DNA of 64,000 nt from Lasioglossum baleicum (Eukaryota > Arthropoda > Insecta > Hymenoptera > Halictidae), in assembly GCF_051020765.1 (NCBI RefSeq), contig NC_134933.1:4747461-4811460 (forward strand), in the 5' to 3' direction. The translations under genes were made by a program, and so were the position numbers. Positions 36,254 through 49,195 of this stretch are shown in pieces. How positions within the stretch are numbered: position 1 is the first letter of the stretch; every line of letters begins with the position of its first letter. The notes under the pieces are model-generated. The model saw nothing but the letters and a program-made list of their open reading frames with translations. It did not search any database and was not told the DNA's origin.

Positions 36254-37314
36254 TTCATAAGATTAAATTGTATCATCCACAATCTACTAACGAGTTACCA
36301 TGTTAAAACACTTTTATACTTCAGTGAACAAACCTATGGTTTAATCTTCATAAACTACTGATATAGACAAATTTTTAAATCATCTCTTTTCGCAGGACAG
36401 TTCGCGAAAAATAGCTTTGTATGTACTACTATTTACGTCCAGCGCTGAAAAAACAGCCATTTCACGCACGTCAGACGAACAATGTCGCGGCGCTATAGCG
36501 TTCGCCGTTGAATTGGCCGAAATGTCAACGCAATAAATCCGACCGGCGGAGAAATAGGTGGATCGGTTCATTTCAATCGCGGGGTTATCGCGATTCGATT
36601 GCGCATCAAGATTATCGGGTCCCCGACCGCGGAATCGGCTCTATTGTTTTCCCTTTTGAATCAGCCGACAATGCACGCCGCCGCTGTCACGGAATGTTAT
36701 ATCATACAGATTGGTAACACGATTCCGGGACTAGATTCACGATTCTCAATCGCGGGCCGCGCCGGTGATGCGTTTGACGAGCGAGTTCTGGATGGAAGCA
36801 TCGGGGATTGGAGTCCGAAGATCGGCGACGTCCGTGGATAGCGGACCGGTTGCACCGGGGACGACCTTAACCCTTAAATGCGCGTACTGTTACCGCTCGG
36901 GGAAAACTTGAAACGCGCGGAACAGGTTTTCTACAGGGAGAGAGAGGGAGAGAGAGGCAGAGAAAGAGAGAGACGCCTCCATTGTCACGGTGCTGGGCAG
37001 GGCGCGGCTAGCAGTTTCATAGACCGCGGACGATTCTATTTAGTCACCGGCGAGGCTGACTTCTGCGACCGGGGCTTGGATTTCACGTCGATATTAGGTT
37101 TCCGGCGAATCCTGCAATCGAGACGTCGCGAACCGTGCCCCGTGTCGAGTCTGCAAACAATTTGTCCGGGAACCTCGAACAACTCGCACGGAGCGTCCAA
37201 GAATTTTAACCCTCCTCCAATCATTGAGAACAGAAGCTTCCGATTGTAGTCAATACTAGATTTTGTCACGCGATTCATTTATGCTTGGATATCATAAAAT
37301 TCCTTATAGATATC

Positions 37315-37315
<1 letters not shown>

Positions 37316-37371
<56 letters not shown>
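37316..37371. repeat. (GA)27 microsatellite
   Basis: This is an uninterrupted GA run of about 55 bases, the longest pure purine tract in the window. GA dinucleotide arrays can bind GAGA-type factors in insects, but no linked promoter is visible here. Confidence 0.95.
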
Positions 37372-37372
<1 letters not shown>

Positions 37373-38037
37373 AGTAAAGATATTTTATAAAGATGGTTCA
37401 TTGATCTCGTAGACTCCTAAAGATAAAAGAACGATATAAGACAAGATAAAACGAGATCGTTGCAGGTTTTACACCGCTGATCAAGGAACAGGGGAAACCG
37501 TGTAAAATCGACAGGACAGACGAGTGGGCGGAAGGAATACCGGTGGAAGGATCGTTTCAATAAATTCATGGGAAAGTCACAAAGCATCGTTTATTGAACC
37601 GAGAACACCCAAGTGTTCTACGGGGTATGGCGGAAGGGATAGAACGCGGAAAACGTAGCTATGTGCAGGCCCGCGGAATCCCGGGAAGGGAGAAAGCGAA
37701 AAGAGGAAAGGGAAAGTGGGATAGAAACGGCGAGACGCGAATATACGCGCTGCCCTCCGCTCCGTTGAGTTATAAATCGCGGATTTCTACGTAGGTGACT
37801 GCTGGCCGCACGTATACCGTAGTCGGACGTCGGATGATCCATTTAATACCGCGCACCGCCATGCGGCATAAATCACGCGCACGTTATACCGACATGTAAT
37901 ATAACCGACGTCGTGTGCTTTGTGCGGCACAGAGGACCGCGGGTCCGTCTATGACCGCGTTTATAATCGTCCAATGTCGCGCTTAGACTTCCATTTTGCC
38001 CGGGTTTTTTCAAACGTTAAATTTAATAAGTAATAAG

Positions 38038-38235
38038 TAGACTGCGGATCTTTTTAAGCATTCATGAAGAAATTGACCGGTTAAAATGTAGAACAGTAAA
38101 AGATTCGAAAAATCGAAGGGTATAGTTTTGACGTTTTCAATATAAAAAAACCTATTAAGGGCGGAAGTGAATTTTGATTTAACTCCTGCTGTCCATAATA
38201 GTTGCAAAACATTTTGCATGAAGACCCGCAGTCTA
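38038..38235. mobile_element. TAGACTG-family MITE, complete copy
   Basis: The left end is TA-GACTGCGGATCTTTTTAAGCA and the right end is TTGCATGAAGACCCGCAGTC-TA. Reverse-complemented, the right end matches the left over about 20 bases. The body is about 194 bp, AT-rich and non-coding, and shares termini with the element at 36078-36253. The bases before the left end (ATAAG) are also the same in both copies, which hints at a preferred target context or a slightly longer terminus. Confidence 0.8.
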
Positions 38236-41200
38236 GTAATCAGGAACATATAATTCAAGAGAAAATCAGCAAGTGAGTAGAAGAGAACCGTCCAAAGTTC
38301 CGAAAGCATACGCCATTATGTGAATTTAATTAGCCTGGTAATTGTTCTATTAATATCCCGAGCACAGTCGAACCCGTTTCCCCGAGTACGTGGCTATTAA
38401 CCGCGAGTGGTCCGTTCGTTTTCGAGAGTGTATGTCGGTGGAGCAACGGCGACAACGTTGTTAAAGAAAGAGACTGACTGATCAGGAAGCTCGTAACAAG
38501 CGTGAATTTACCGCAGCCGATTAAAGCGAACGCAATGGACAGCGAAGATAGACGAGCGGGGTGAGGTCCGAGGCCGGGGGGTGCGGGTTCACCGTCGCTA
38601 ATTGTCGGCGGGTCCGATCGTCGGGCCAGTTCCCGTTTAATTGCGTCGATTTTTCAGAAATCACCACGCCGTGATCCGCGACCGAGGGAAGGATCCGTTG
38701 GAAGAGACTTTCGGCCCCGGAGTCGTATCGGGTACGGCCGTCATAAATTCTATCGCGTATATCCGGGCATTCCGAGCGTTTCGTAGCCATTCTCCGTGTA
38801 ATTAACGCCGGATGAGTCGGTCGGTGCGAGTGGCAGGGGTGAAGAGGTGAAAATCCATTAGCGCGAAACGTCACGCGAGAAGGGTCCACGTGAAATTAAC
38901 CTGCTATACGATCGCCCGGTGCTTTTTACGCGGAGAGAACAGCCGTGCCGAAGAAAAAAAGAAAAGAAAAAGGAGAGGGAGAGAGAGAGGCGACCCGAGA
39001 GAAGACCCGACGCGGAAACGAGCCGACGGAGAAATTCGCTCGTAAGAAGGTGCGATTGGTATGCGTCCCCTACTGTTCGAAGATAGCACCGCCGCCCCCG
39101 TGCCCGCCGCTAATTAACTTTTATACCGAGCGTGTTGGTCGCGCTCTAGAAATTCTGCCGTTCCTTATTCGCGCGGGAGAGAAGATTGCCTCGTTTCGAT
39201 TCGTAAAAGGGGGCTAATTGTGAAATTCGATTTCGTCCGGCCGGTCGTAACGAGAAAATTAATCCCGCGATTTATCGGACCGAAGAAATATTCCCGATGA
39301 ATGGGACGTCTGATTGGTGTTCGTGGTGGGATAAAAAATCTGAATGATTTCAACTCCGAATCCGAAGCTCGGGTGGATTCTACATAAAGAAGAGAGAGAA
39401 AGAGATAGGAAGAGAGAGAAAACTCGCAGACAAGGGGTTCCAGATCCACCCCAGGCTCGGAAATTCCGAAAGACCGAGGGCAAGGCGTAGGCGGAAGAAG
39501 CGCTGCCGCGTAAATTCACCGGCTCGCGCCTTAAATTGCGTAATTTATATTTCCAGGCCCCCGGTTTCGGGCTGGTCATAATTAATTACGTTAAAGTTCG
39601 CTCGGGGAACAGCGGCGGCAAAGAACGGCGAGCCTGGCAGAAGACCCGGGGCGGGTTGTGGGAGGGTCGGTACACCCATCGTCGGGACACTGGCTTCAAA
39701 ACACGAACATTCTTGCGACTTGTACGCGATACCATCGGATTCCTGGCGGATCGGCGGGCGAATCGCGCGATCAATTACACAGAGTCACTGTTGGGGGTGG
39801 GCCTAAACTTTCCGGGTCGTGGATGATTCCGGAGAACCGAGGTGAAAGAAGTCGAGGAAATCGGTCACGCGAGCACCATCGGAGCCGGAAGCGACGCTGT
39901 TGGTGGCACTCGGGATCCCATGCTCACGCTGTTTCGTTCGCGGGTATTTCCGGCGAACGGCCTACGTACCAGGTCCAACCCCGTCGGCCGACGGCCGTTT
40001 TTCACCCGTTTCCACGGTGCCGCCACCGGTGGAGATGGCGGCGCTGCCGGACGAAGGGGTGGGAAACCAGTTGGCGTAGAGAGCAACGAGAGGGAGAGGG
40101 CTGCCGTTGCTACTTTCGTTATTTATGACCGACGATATAGCCTCTCCTCGTCGCCTCCGTCCGCTGCACACACCGCGCGCCCTCTCCGATCCGCCCTTCC
40201 TGCACCCTCTTAGTTTCGGTTGTTCAGGGTCTAACTTCGGTTAACGGAGCCGCGACGGGGTGCGAAGGCGACGCGCGAAATGAGATCCGGCCGCGCCGAT
40301 GTTGTACTATTATTGCGAGCAACGACAACACGAAATAAAAGACCGCTCACCCCGACCAGGGTACACGCTGCCGACCATAAACTACTGAACCGCTTCAACC
40401 TTTCAGCGACGTCTAGTCTCCATTATTAACTACCGTATTACTTATCTTTAAAAATTGATGCGATACAGTTTCATCTGTAGCTATGGATCGTGGCGCCGAC
40501 TCTATAAACAATTTCAAATCCTCGAAACGACTTAAAAGATTCCTTCGCTGTCAGCAGTGCCCGGTGATAGGCAACCGGTTATCAAAAACCGGATAAAGAC
40601 GGCTAAGCAAGGTAAGCTATCGATTAGAGCGTTATCTCGCGATGGACTAAGCTAGGCGAGCCTTTCGGCGGTAGCGCACAAGATCAAAGGACGGTTGAGA
40701 CTGCATTTTCCAGCCACGTCGGATTCCGGAACGCGGTGATATTAATTAAACGGCCACGCTAGCCACCGGTCCGGTGGATAATACTTTCGCGGTTGGATCC
40801 GGGGGTCCAAGGTTGTCCGGATGTCGCGCGTTTCGTTTGGCCGATTTATCGCGCACGGTGGAACGCTGCTCCGGCATGAATTAACTCGCCGAATCCTTTT
40901 CTATAACCGCGTTTCTTCGATTGAAATCGATTACCTCTACGGTCGTTGGGAAAATAAAAAGAAAGAGAAGAAACGGTTCGACGAGGTGGAGAGGAGAGGA
41001 GAGGAAAGGAGAAGGAGAAGCGGCCAGCAGGCACGGGGACCAGAAGAAAAAGAGGAACGAGAAGGAGGAGAAGAAGAAGAAGAAAAGGGAGGGTATGCGG
41101 CGTGCCAGAGCCGAGTTTAACATAAGCGCTGTTTTCCTATAGCTGGGCTCATTAGGAGTGCACGCAGATTACCGAGAAGATGACCTCGAGACGGCGGACT

Positions 41201-44200
41201 GGTCGTTGTGCTCTTTTATACCACCGGCCAGTATGAGCGCCACCAGTATCCACCGCGTGTCCCGTAAGCTAATTAAGACGACAAAAGTCTACGTTAATCC
41301 GAGAAACACTCGTCTCGATAGGGAGGGCCTTAAGTAAACCGTGGACCTTTCTCGTCGCCTCTGCCGGAGCACTCTGCTAGGAATCCGGACGGACCAGAGG
41401 GAACACGGAGCGGAATAAGACGAAGAGGACGACGCCCGTATGGGAATACGCTTGCCGCTCGTAAAAATCCATCGAGCAGTTACGGACGGCCTCGCGCCAC
41501 ACCGCGCCGGAAGAAGAAAAGGCAGGTGGATAAAGTAATCAACCACTAGAAGCTCTTAACGATGCTCCCCGGTATTGAAATTAAACCTCCAGCCGTCCTC
41601 GAGAAAACGCTGCGGTGACGAACTTGCCGACTAACAGCTCTGCATTTCAATATGCATTCCCTAATCAGCTTAATTGCAATCATTATCTACGATCTCGTGG
41701 TCGCACTACTGTGTCATCGAGAGGGTTTACGATGTCCACAGGATAAGCAGAGGACTGCTCTAATAATCCTCGGCAATCATGTACTCTCCCGTTCCAGATT
41801 TTGTTGCATACTCCTCTGATTATGCTGCTTGTTTTTCTGAGAGACGTACTTTCTTCGTTTCGTTTTCTCGTGACTGACATTTCAGGTTATTTCCGTTTAC
41901 TTGGAGATTGAATTCTTTACAATTTTTAAGAACTATTGCAAGGAATTATTGCAATAAATTGGTAAATACCAGCTATTATAACATCCGAGGTGTGTTCATA
42001 ATCAGAATAATCGTCCCCTCCACTCGTACGTCCCAAGCCTTAAGCCATAAGTCTTAGGTAATAGTGGGTAGAACAGCTATGATAACAATTAGTGTGTGTA
42101 CAACAGCTTGCAGGAAATTACTGGACCATTAAATTTATTCAATGTATTACACGCTTTCAGTGAAGCATGGCAGAGCTGGGCGTGTTGCTATCACTTAAAG
42201 TGTAAAGCAAAGATTGAAATATCAACTGAAGATCGTCCGCGTAAAAATCGAGCCAACTCGAATTCGAAATATTCCATCGAGTTCGGTCCGGCCATTCATC
42301 TTTCCCAGGACGAATTACTTTTAATTCGTCAGCGTACCAGAAAAATGAGAGAACGACTTGGCGAGGGGGCTGGCCAAAAAGAAACAGCGGCGTTTGCAAG
42401 CAAGGAGAAAAACCGGCATAATCATATTTAATGTGCTCGTAAAAATGTACATTTATATATACCGAAAACAACGCGGCTGGCGAGGTGAACGCGGCACGGT
42501 GGCGGGGGATAATTAACGCGAGACGGAGGAAAACGGACATGAAAAAGGAGCGGAGTGCCGGGGGTAGAGTTTGGACGGCGATTATTATTGCTATTATTTT
42601 TTTTACGAACGCCGGCCTCGTGGTAATTTGAAATTTCTGCTCGACCGTTCCGCTGCTCCTCGGATTGTTCAGAGACGAGCCGCCGCGCGCCGATGCGGCG
42701 GGAATTTGCATCGGGATTAACTTCTTGTAGGGAGTTTCTCTGGTAGCGTGATATGCGCGATCTCGACGCCGATTTCGAATCGTCCTTTTAGTTTTCCGTC
42801 CCCTCTCGAAAGAGGCGCGACCCATAAATTTCCCGCGATTACGCGGCGATTCGCGCCGGGGCCGAGGTGTCCCCCGATCAGGCCGCGTTGTAAATGACGA
42901 CGCGGGGCTAACGACGAGGCGAGATTGCGGACCGGGAGAGGGATTTGCAAATGCGAAAGTTACGTACAAATGGAATAAAGTTCAGATTTATCCCCCGGCA
43001 CATGCGCGTTCCGCCGCGCCGTTACGATACTTAGTCGATAATAAATGTTCGCGTGATGCTTCTCTACCTCTACCGATCGCGCCCGTACGCGGCCTAGGTT
43101 CGTTCTCACCTTGTTACTTACACACAATAAGGTGCATGCGCATAAGTATGTAACACGCTGCTACGGACCTGGGATAAACCAGTTGACAAAGAGCAACCGC
43201 GCACGGCCGATCCTCTAACTCTGTTCTCTATCTCGGCGTTCGTCGAAACGCGGACATCGTTACGCGGCTGCTTTCAACGCCGGACCCGCGAGTCTCGAAA
43301 GCCGACACCTTTAAATGCTAATGATTACACGGAACTCAATTATTCGGCTCTGCAATAAGTTCGTTCCCCCCGGCGGACGATATCTCGAGCCTCCGATATC
43401 GAACTGGATCTTATTAGCGAGCCGATCTTCGAAACACGCGAACCTTTTCCTCGGAACTGTTCGACATTTTCTTTTGACGAGGCAGGCAGCTTCTTTTTTA
43501 GTTTAGCTAGAACGAAGCACATTTCGAGACGAATGAAAAATATTCGTTCATTCCGAACACTGTAGAATGGTTTTACTGACAACTCTTTAAAAAATGAACA
43601 AATGTTTCCAAATTACTAAGACGACAGAATGTCGTTCAGCAAAATGATGCGTTCATTCCGAACGACGTAAGATTCAAATCAAATGATTAGTGTTATTTAT
43701 GACATAATCGAATGTTGATCGGTAGAATCGTCGAGGAAACAACGCGTACCGAGTAAAATCGGCGGCGAAAGGTCAGCGAGGAAAGAGCGTGTCGACCGTA
43801 AACTCCCTTTCTCCGAGAAGGTACAAATTGTTATGCTTGTAGGTCCACGGGCACGATTTCGATCAGGAATGTTCTGAGAGATCAGCTCCGCGAGATAAAT
43901 CGGTTGGCTGTTCCCGGTCGTAAAGATGCTAACAGTCTCTTCGTGTGCGGGAAACGTGTCGGTAATCGATTATCACGCCGAAATCTGTGGAAAATGGATC
44001 CGCGCGTGTACGATTGTCGATCCGGAGGTATGGCGGAAGGTAGCTCGGGCCCCGGGGCCCGTTTGCGAGTGCTCAGGGCACACGAATATAACCGCATAGA
44101 ACATAAATATCAAGCTGTTTGATCATGGGGGACCCATGAAAATGACTTGTAATGGCGTGGACCCGTGTACTTTACAAGCCGCATTCGAAATAAATATTTC

Positions 44201-45655
44201 AGGTTTACGGTCCCGCGAGCGGACACCGTGGTCCCGGTGTTTCACGGGCAGCTCGATGGGGGGAAGATCGACGCCGGACATTAAAACAGAGGACTCCGTG
44301 AAAGCTGCCGGTATAACGAGTGTTCGTCGCGTCCCTGCCCAACGGACACGTCACACGCCATTAGACTAATTTTTCACCGGAACGTTTATTGCGCCAGGTT
44401 GCAATATCTTGTGGGCGAGGAGACAAAAATTCTCTCGGCTCCTCACAGCCAGAATTCCCTTAAAATTTCGTCCGAAACGCCGGAGACGTTTCCCTTTTCG
44501 GGGATAAACGTCGGTCATCCCGCGAGCTTACGACATAATATTTTTAACATACCGAATTCTGCACCGGCGAAGAAGTTGTCTAGTCAAAACCACATACCTG
44601 GAACAGACAGAAAGTGTTTGTTGAGTTAACACGCTCGGAATTGTGGATTACCATTTGCTACAGCTAACAATCTCGGTCCCTACGTCCCCTCGGCTCATCC
44701 TTATCAACAAGGACCGCGGTAGCAAACGACAGAGAGCTCGGATTCTTAGATGTCACGATGCTCAGCGCCTCGGTTTCCCTGACAACGCAGGGACAGAGCT
44801 ACGAAGCCCAATTTACTCGCGAGTAAAGCTCGGACAGAACAGTGCTAAGCCTCTGAGGCTTGAATACCAACACGCTGAGCAGAGCTGACAGTTAGCACAC
44901 GATAGCGGCACGGATGTGTCTTTCGCTCGCGTTCAACTATACCCAAGTGGCACACGCGGCTTAATTCATCTTCTGCGTTCTTCGGGAACCAATTCGTGCG
45001 CCGGTATCTTCCCAAAGCGGTGGAAAAACGTAGCATGAGCACCATTCTCCGAGGAAAGAGGTACGTTGACCCTTAGCAATCGTGTGCTCTTCAGAAATAG
45101 TCCCACAAAAACATATCGACGAATTTATTCATGCTATTGTATCAAACTGTATAAAAATAGCATTGCTATTTTTGCTAATGAGCAGGATACTATGAATGAA
45201 TCTTTAGCAACGATGTAGCAAACAGTGCTATCCTGATAAATTGGAGGATCGTACGAACGTACTGTGCCTAGGGCTATCCCTGTAGATCCTCTACACTCTA
45301 GCCAGCTTTCAGGGTATCGCCACCAAGTCCTCGTTTTTCTGTTCCGATTCAAGACATCCCCAAGCACGCAGGGGTCGAAGCATCCCGTTTATTCGAGCAC
45401 CGCGAGCTGTCATCATAGCCGTCAGGGACGCGGCGCGAGGCTTATCGAGAACTCGATTATATACGTTCCTCTCTGTCTCACGGCGCCCTTTTCACGGGGT
45501 CCCAACCCCTGTTGCGTAGCAGGGAGAAGGGTCTCCAACGTAAGACCCTTATCGGCTCCGTCCATGCCGTCGGGCTGCGTTAATAATAATCTTTTTCGAC
45601 GGTCGCCTATCCCCGTGCGTGCCGCTCTCTCAGCTTAAGATGCATATAAATATTT

Positions 45656-45691
<36 letters not shown>

Positions 45692-47151
45692 AGCGGTCGT
45701 GAAACGCTGGGGATTACCAGCCACGCTTGAGCAGGATAAAAGAGTGCGCGCATCGGTCTCGACCGCTTATAAGGCGCCTTTGTCGAGTCGTTTATTCCGC
45801 GACGGACGCTCGCGACGCAGCTTATTGCGCGTAAGTAATAAGGTGAGGACTGCTGGCCCGTGGCTCGCTTGGAATCAAGAGATTTTATTGCCCGCGCAAC
45901 GGTGCCCGTCGCGGTTTTCATATTTTAATCGTAGCGCGGTAATTATTCGCCGGAATTTTTACGCCGCGACTTTCCACGATCCTGCGCGATTAATATCGGC
46001 TGCTGGAAAATGTTCGTGTTCCTCCGCCGATGACAAATCTCAACCGTATTTCTTGCTTACTCCGCGAATCCGAACGCGTCGCTGGAAGATACAAGTTACG
46101 TAGTAAAATTCTCGAGAGAAAACTCGTAAATGCAATCGGAAATTTTTCGTTTCGCTATTTCGATTTTTAGTCCCAATCCGGGTGATCAGCCCATGTACGT
46201 CTCAAAGTCACTACGAGTCAAAATCCAGCTTTCTTGTTTTTGAAGTGTACCGTGTCCGTGATCAGCCAATACCAGAGGCTCGATCGTGGTCGAAATAAAT
46301 CGCCGGGTACCAGCCCCGTTAATTTTAATATACTAATCACGCCGTAACGTATTTCCGCAGCCAGGGGGCGAAATCTCACGTCGGGGAGTAATTTCCCCGT
46401 GCGCCGATATTTTACGCGCGTGCCCCGACCCAAGATTGCCTCGATTCTCTTCTGGCTTCGCCTCGTCACCCTTTTCCTCGTTTCTTTTTTCCGATCGACC
46501 CTCGTCTCCCTCTCTGTTCTCTCTCTTTCACGACGACGACGCGACGCAACCGTCCTCTCCGCCGGACCATCGTCCTCGTCGTCGTCGTTGTCGTCTCTCC
46601 CACGGCGTCTTAAGTAGCCGTAAAAGAGACACTCGCCGATGGAATTCGTAAGGGCCGCTTTCCACTTCGGTTTACTCTCTTTATCGATTCGCTCTCCATC
46701 CGCATTCGCACCCGAACCATTCTACCCCGGCGCTGTTCCCCTTTTCCCGGGGAAAACCGGGGCAGCCACGGAATCACAAATACGGCCTCACGACCAAATT
46801 CAGCCGGACTTCCACGGAATCGACAGGCACACGAGCGAGGCATTCCAAGAGGACGTTTCACTGTGCCGTATTCAACGCCAGACTCGCTAGCCCGCCGATT
46901 TCCGGTTCGATTAGGCGGAACCCACTCGCGAGAAAGGGCACGAACGGATAAGAGGGTCAAAGATGCCCTTGAACCTAATTAAACCGACCATGAGCGATAA
47001 CTAATCCAGAAGGAACATTCTGCGTCAAATGTCAACGCCCATCTTAACTCCATGTTAAATACATTGTCAACCAGTTGCAATTGAGATACAGAAGATTCAG
47101 TTTGCCTACTCAGGAGAAATGAAAGGTACCAAATGGCTATAGGTAGCTATA
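38236..47151. other. gene-free block
   Basis: No gene supported. Purine-rich GAA/GAGGA tracts lie at about 40965-41092 and CGA/CGT-type triplet repeats at about 46531-46595. Homeodomain-like TAATTAATTA words occur at about 39578-39592. The words GTTCATTCCGAAC occur twice, 107 bases apart, near 43546 and 43653. A perfect 10-bp palindrome, AAAAATAGCA-T-TGCTATTTTT, lies at 45153-45173. The 270-codon minus-strand frame at 42157-42969 has no believable domain. Confidence 0.45.
45659..45690. repeat. (GA)16 microsatellite
   Basis: An uninterrupted 32-base GA run. Confidence 0.95.
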
Positions 47152-47600
47152 TACAGGGTGAACGACGTGATCAGTAGTGATTACTCTGTCATTAGCAGTC
47201 CGATCGAAAATGTTTTATCAGCTTTTGCATGGTTTCAAGAGAGCTTTAACGTGATCATCAAACATTTTTCCATGTAAAAGAACTTTCACGTGATTGTAGC
47301 AAATTTTTTGTAAAAAATAAATTAAAAAAGCAATTTTATGCAATCTTTTTTATGTTATTATACGTTTCCGAAGTCGCCTTGAAATCCTCTAACAGATAGG
47401 CGTAAAAAAATTATATGTTTATTTGCAAAACATTCAAGGTGACCTTGAAAAAAACATTAAACAAAAGAGTTGACGAAAAATTTTTTATAATCACGTGAAA
47501 GCTCTGTTGAAACCATGCAAAAGCTGATAAGAACATTTTCGATCGGACTGCTAATAACAGAGTAATCTCCATTGATCACGATTCGTGGTTCACCAGGTAT
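47152..47600. mobile_element. long foldback MITE with CAGGGTG-type ends
   Basis: The left end is TACAGGGTGAAC and the right end is GTTCACCAGGTA. The arms, about 47152-47265 and 47490-47600, are near-identical inverted repeats of about 110 bp. Shared pieces include GATTACTCTGT, AGCAGTCCGATCGAAAATGT, ATCAGCTTTTGCATGGTTTC and AGCTTTNACGTGAT. An AT-rich centre of about 220 bp separates them. The left arm also has a small internal duplication (AGCTTTAACGTGAT near 47242 and ACTTTCACGTGAT near 47282). There is no coding capacity. A further ACACCCTGTATG word at about 47700-47711 may be an unrelated terminus of the same kind. Confidence 0.85.
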
Positions 47601-48452
47601 AAAAAGAATTATTTTGGCTTCTAAATCTCCTTCAGTAGTTCACCCACGCAATAATTAGACATTCCACAATGAGACATTCCACCATATCTTCAATGTAACA
47701 CCCTGTATGTCTCTGCAGTTGCAACGAATCAGAAACGCGATAGGGTGCTTCGGTCAGTCAGATGCGTACCTGAAAATTCGAAAAGTGCACTTCCACTGTG
47801 CGCGGTTTCCGAATCTCTTGAGATTCGCGCACTTCCCGTCGTTAACATTACGAATTGAGGCCAGCTGACGGGAAACGTGAACATTTCCAGCGTACACGGA
47901 GAATATTTTGATGACCCGAAGAAGCCGAGGGGGCATATTTTTTCGTCGGGAACGTGGCTTCCATCCGGAAGTCGAGGGCAGGGAATTTCGCTTTTGAAAG
48001 CTTTAAAGAGTTAAAATTATTAATTCTCTTATTACAAACGGGGGAAGATTGTGCCCCGGGGGAGCGGTAAAGCTAACATCGCGTACGAGAAAACGCGGAA
48101 CGGTTCCGTTTGAGGTTGGAACGCGGCGGCGGTAGCGAGTATTCCGGCGAATAATGAAAGAGGAGATCTGAAAAGTGTAACGAAAGCAAATTCATTTCTT
48201 CGTGTGTAGGTGTAGTCCGAGGATCCACGCTTAGAAGATACAATGCAGTTTCTCCTATTTCCTCGAAGGGGAAGTTTCACGGCGGAGAAACGATATTTTT
48301 TCCAACGAGCCGCAGCCACGCTTTCCCCATCAATCTTCCTCGTTGCCAGCACACGGTCCGCCGATACAGCGCGGTGGATTCGAATCCACGGCTGAAAAGA
48401 AGAAGAGAAAGAGAGAGGGAGAGAGGAACGCGACGTGCGGTTTTTCCATCGA

Positions 48453-48489
<37 letters not shown>

Positions 48490-49195
48490 TTTCTCTGCAG
48501 CCGCCGGTTCGCTCGAGCCCAGCGAAAGAAACGAGGAAGAATGGGAAGGTGGTCGGAGGTGTGGCGAAGATGGAGGAGAGAGATATATACGGCGAACGTC
48601 AGTCTACCGGCGAAACTTTGCTCGGCTTCATTCCCGGAATATCCCGCGGAAACGGAGGATTAATTCTCTGCCGGAAGTTTCTGACGTCTCGAACCGTTCG
48701 AACCGGAGAGAAGCGTTTAAAGTATTATCCCCGGGACGGTTTCCCGATGCTCCGGGGTCGGCGACGTTGTCGGGAGACGACGGAATATCGAGGAGGCGAA
48801 CCGCGCCCTGTGATATCGGCCAATTTATTCGGGAACAATGTTTTAAAGCCGCCTCTACCGTGTCCCACTGGACGAACGATGGGTATTTCTTCTGGGAATG
48901 CAATTTGTCCCGACCTTTGCCCCGATAAAACTTGTCCCGGCCAGTGCCGTGGATTTGTCATAACATGTACCTTCGATCTCTCGCTCCACCGTCAGCAGAT
49001 TTAATGAAATACGCCCGTGTGCCGGCTTCATTCTCCTTCCAGCAGATGCAAACGCTCCCACGGAATCTTCTATCGTCGATCGCTACCCTTAACGTTCCCG
49101 GGATTAATCATTTATACTCTGCGAAAGTGTGTCGAATCGGCACTATATTAAAAACGAAGATCGTAAAAATCATCATTTTGGCATTTGACGTTGAT
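47601..49195. other. gene-free block
   Basis: No gene recognised. A 16-base perfect palindrome, GTGGATTCGAATCCAC, lies at 48374-48389. A CT microsatellite is listed separately. Two overlapping plus-strand frames of 184 and 151 codons (48374-49004) start around the CT tract and show no domain. Confidence 0.5.
48459..48482. repeat. (CT)12 microsatellite
   Basis: An uninterrupted 24-base CT run. Confidence 0.95.

Noticed and set aside
36867..36890. TTAACCCTTAAATGCGCG, considered as a TTAA-element left end.
   Set aside because: No AAGGGTTAA partner lies within a plausible distance on the right.
41850..41886. A pyrimidine-rich stretch, TGACTGAC and TTTCAG resembling a branch point and 3' splice site.
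   Set aside because: The sequence after it has stops in all frames within a short distance, and there is no matching donor or recognisable exon. Single splice-site look-alikes are expected in 64 kb.
42157..42969. A minus-strand 270-codon frame containing FYADDLQLIF, reminiscent of the YADD box of retrotransposon reverse transcriptases.
   Set aside because: A second similar peptide (FWYADELKVI) lies only about 30 residues upstream, and no other reverse-transcriptase motif is present on either side. The frame runs on through unrelated low-complexity sequence. The resemblance is most likely chance.
48374..48389. GTGGATTCGAATCCAC looks like a tRNA T-arm or B box.
   Set aside because: No acceptor stem, D-arm or anticodon arm can be fitted at the right distances upstream. 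It is a perfect palindrome, which is a sufficient description.
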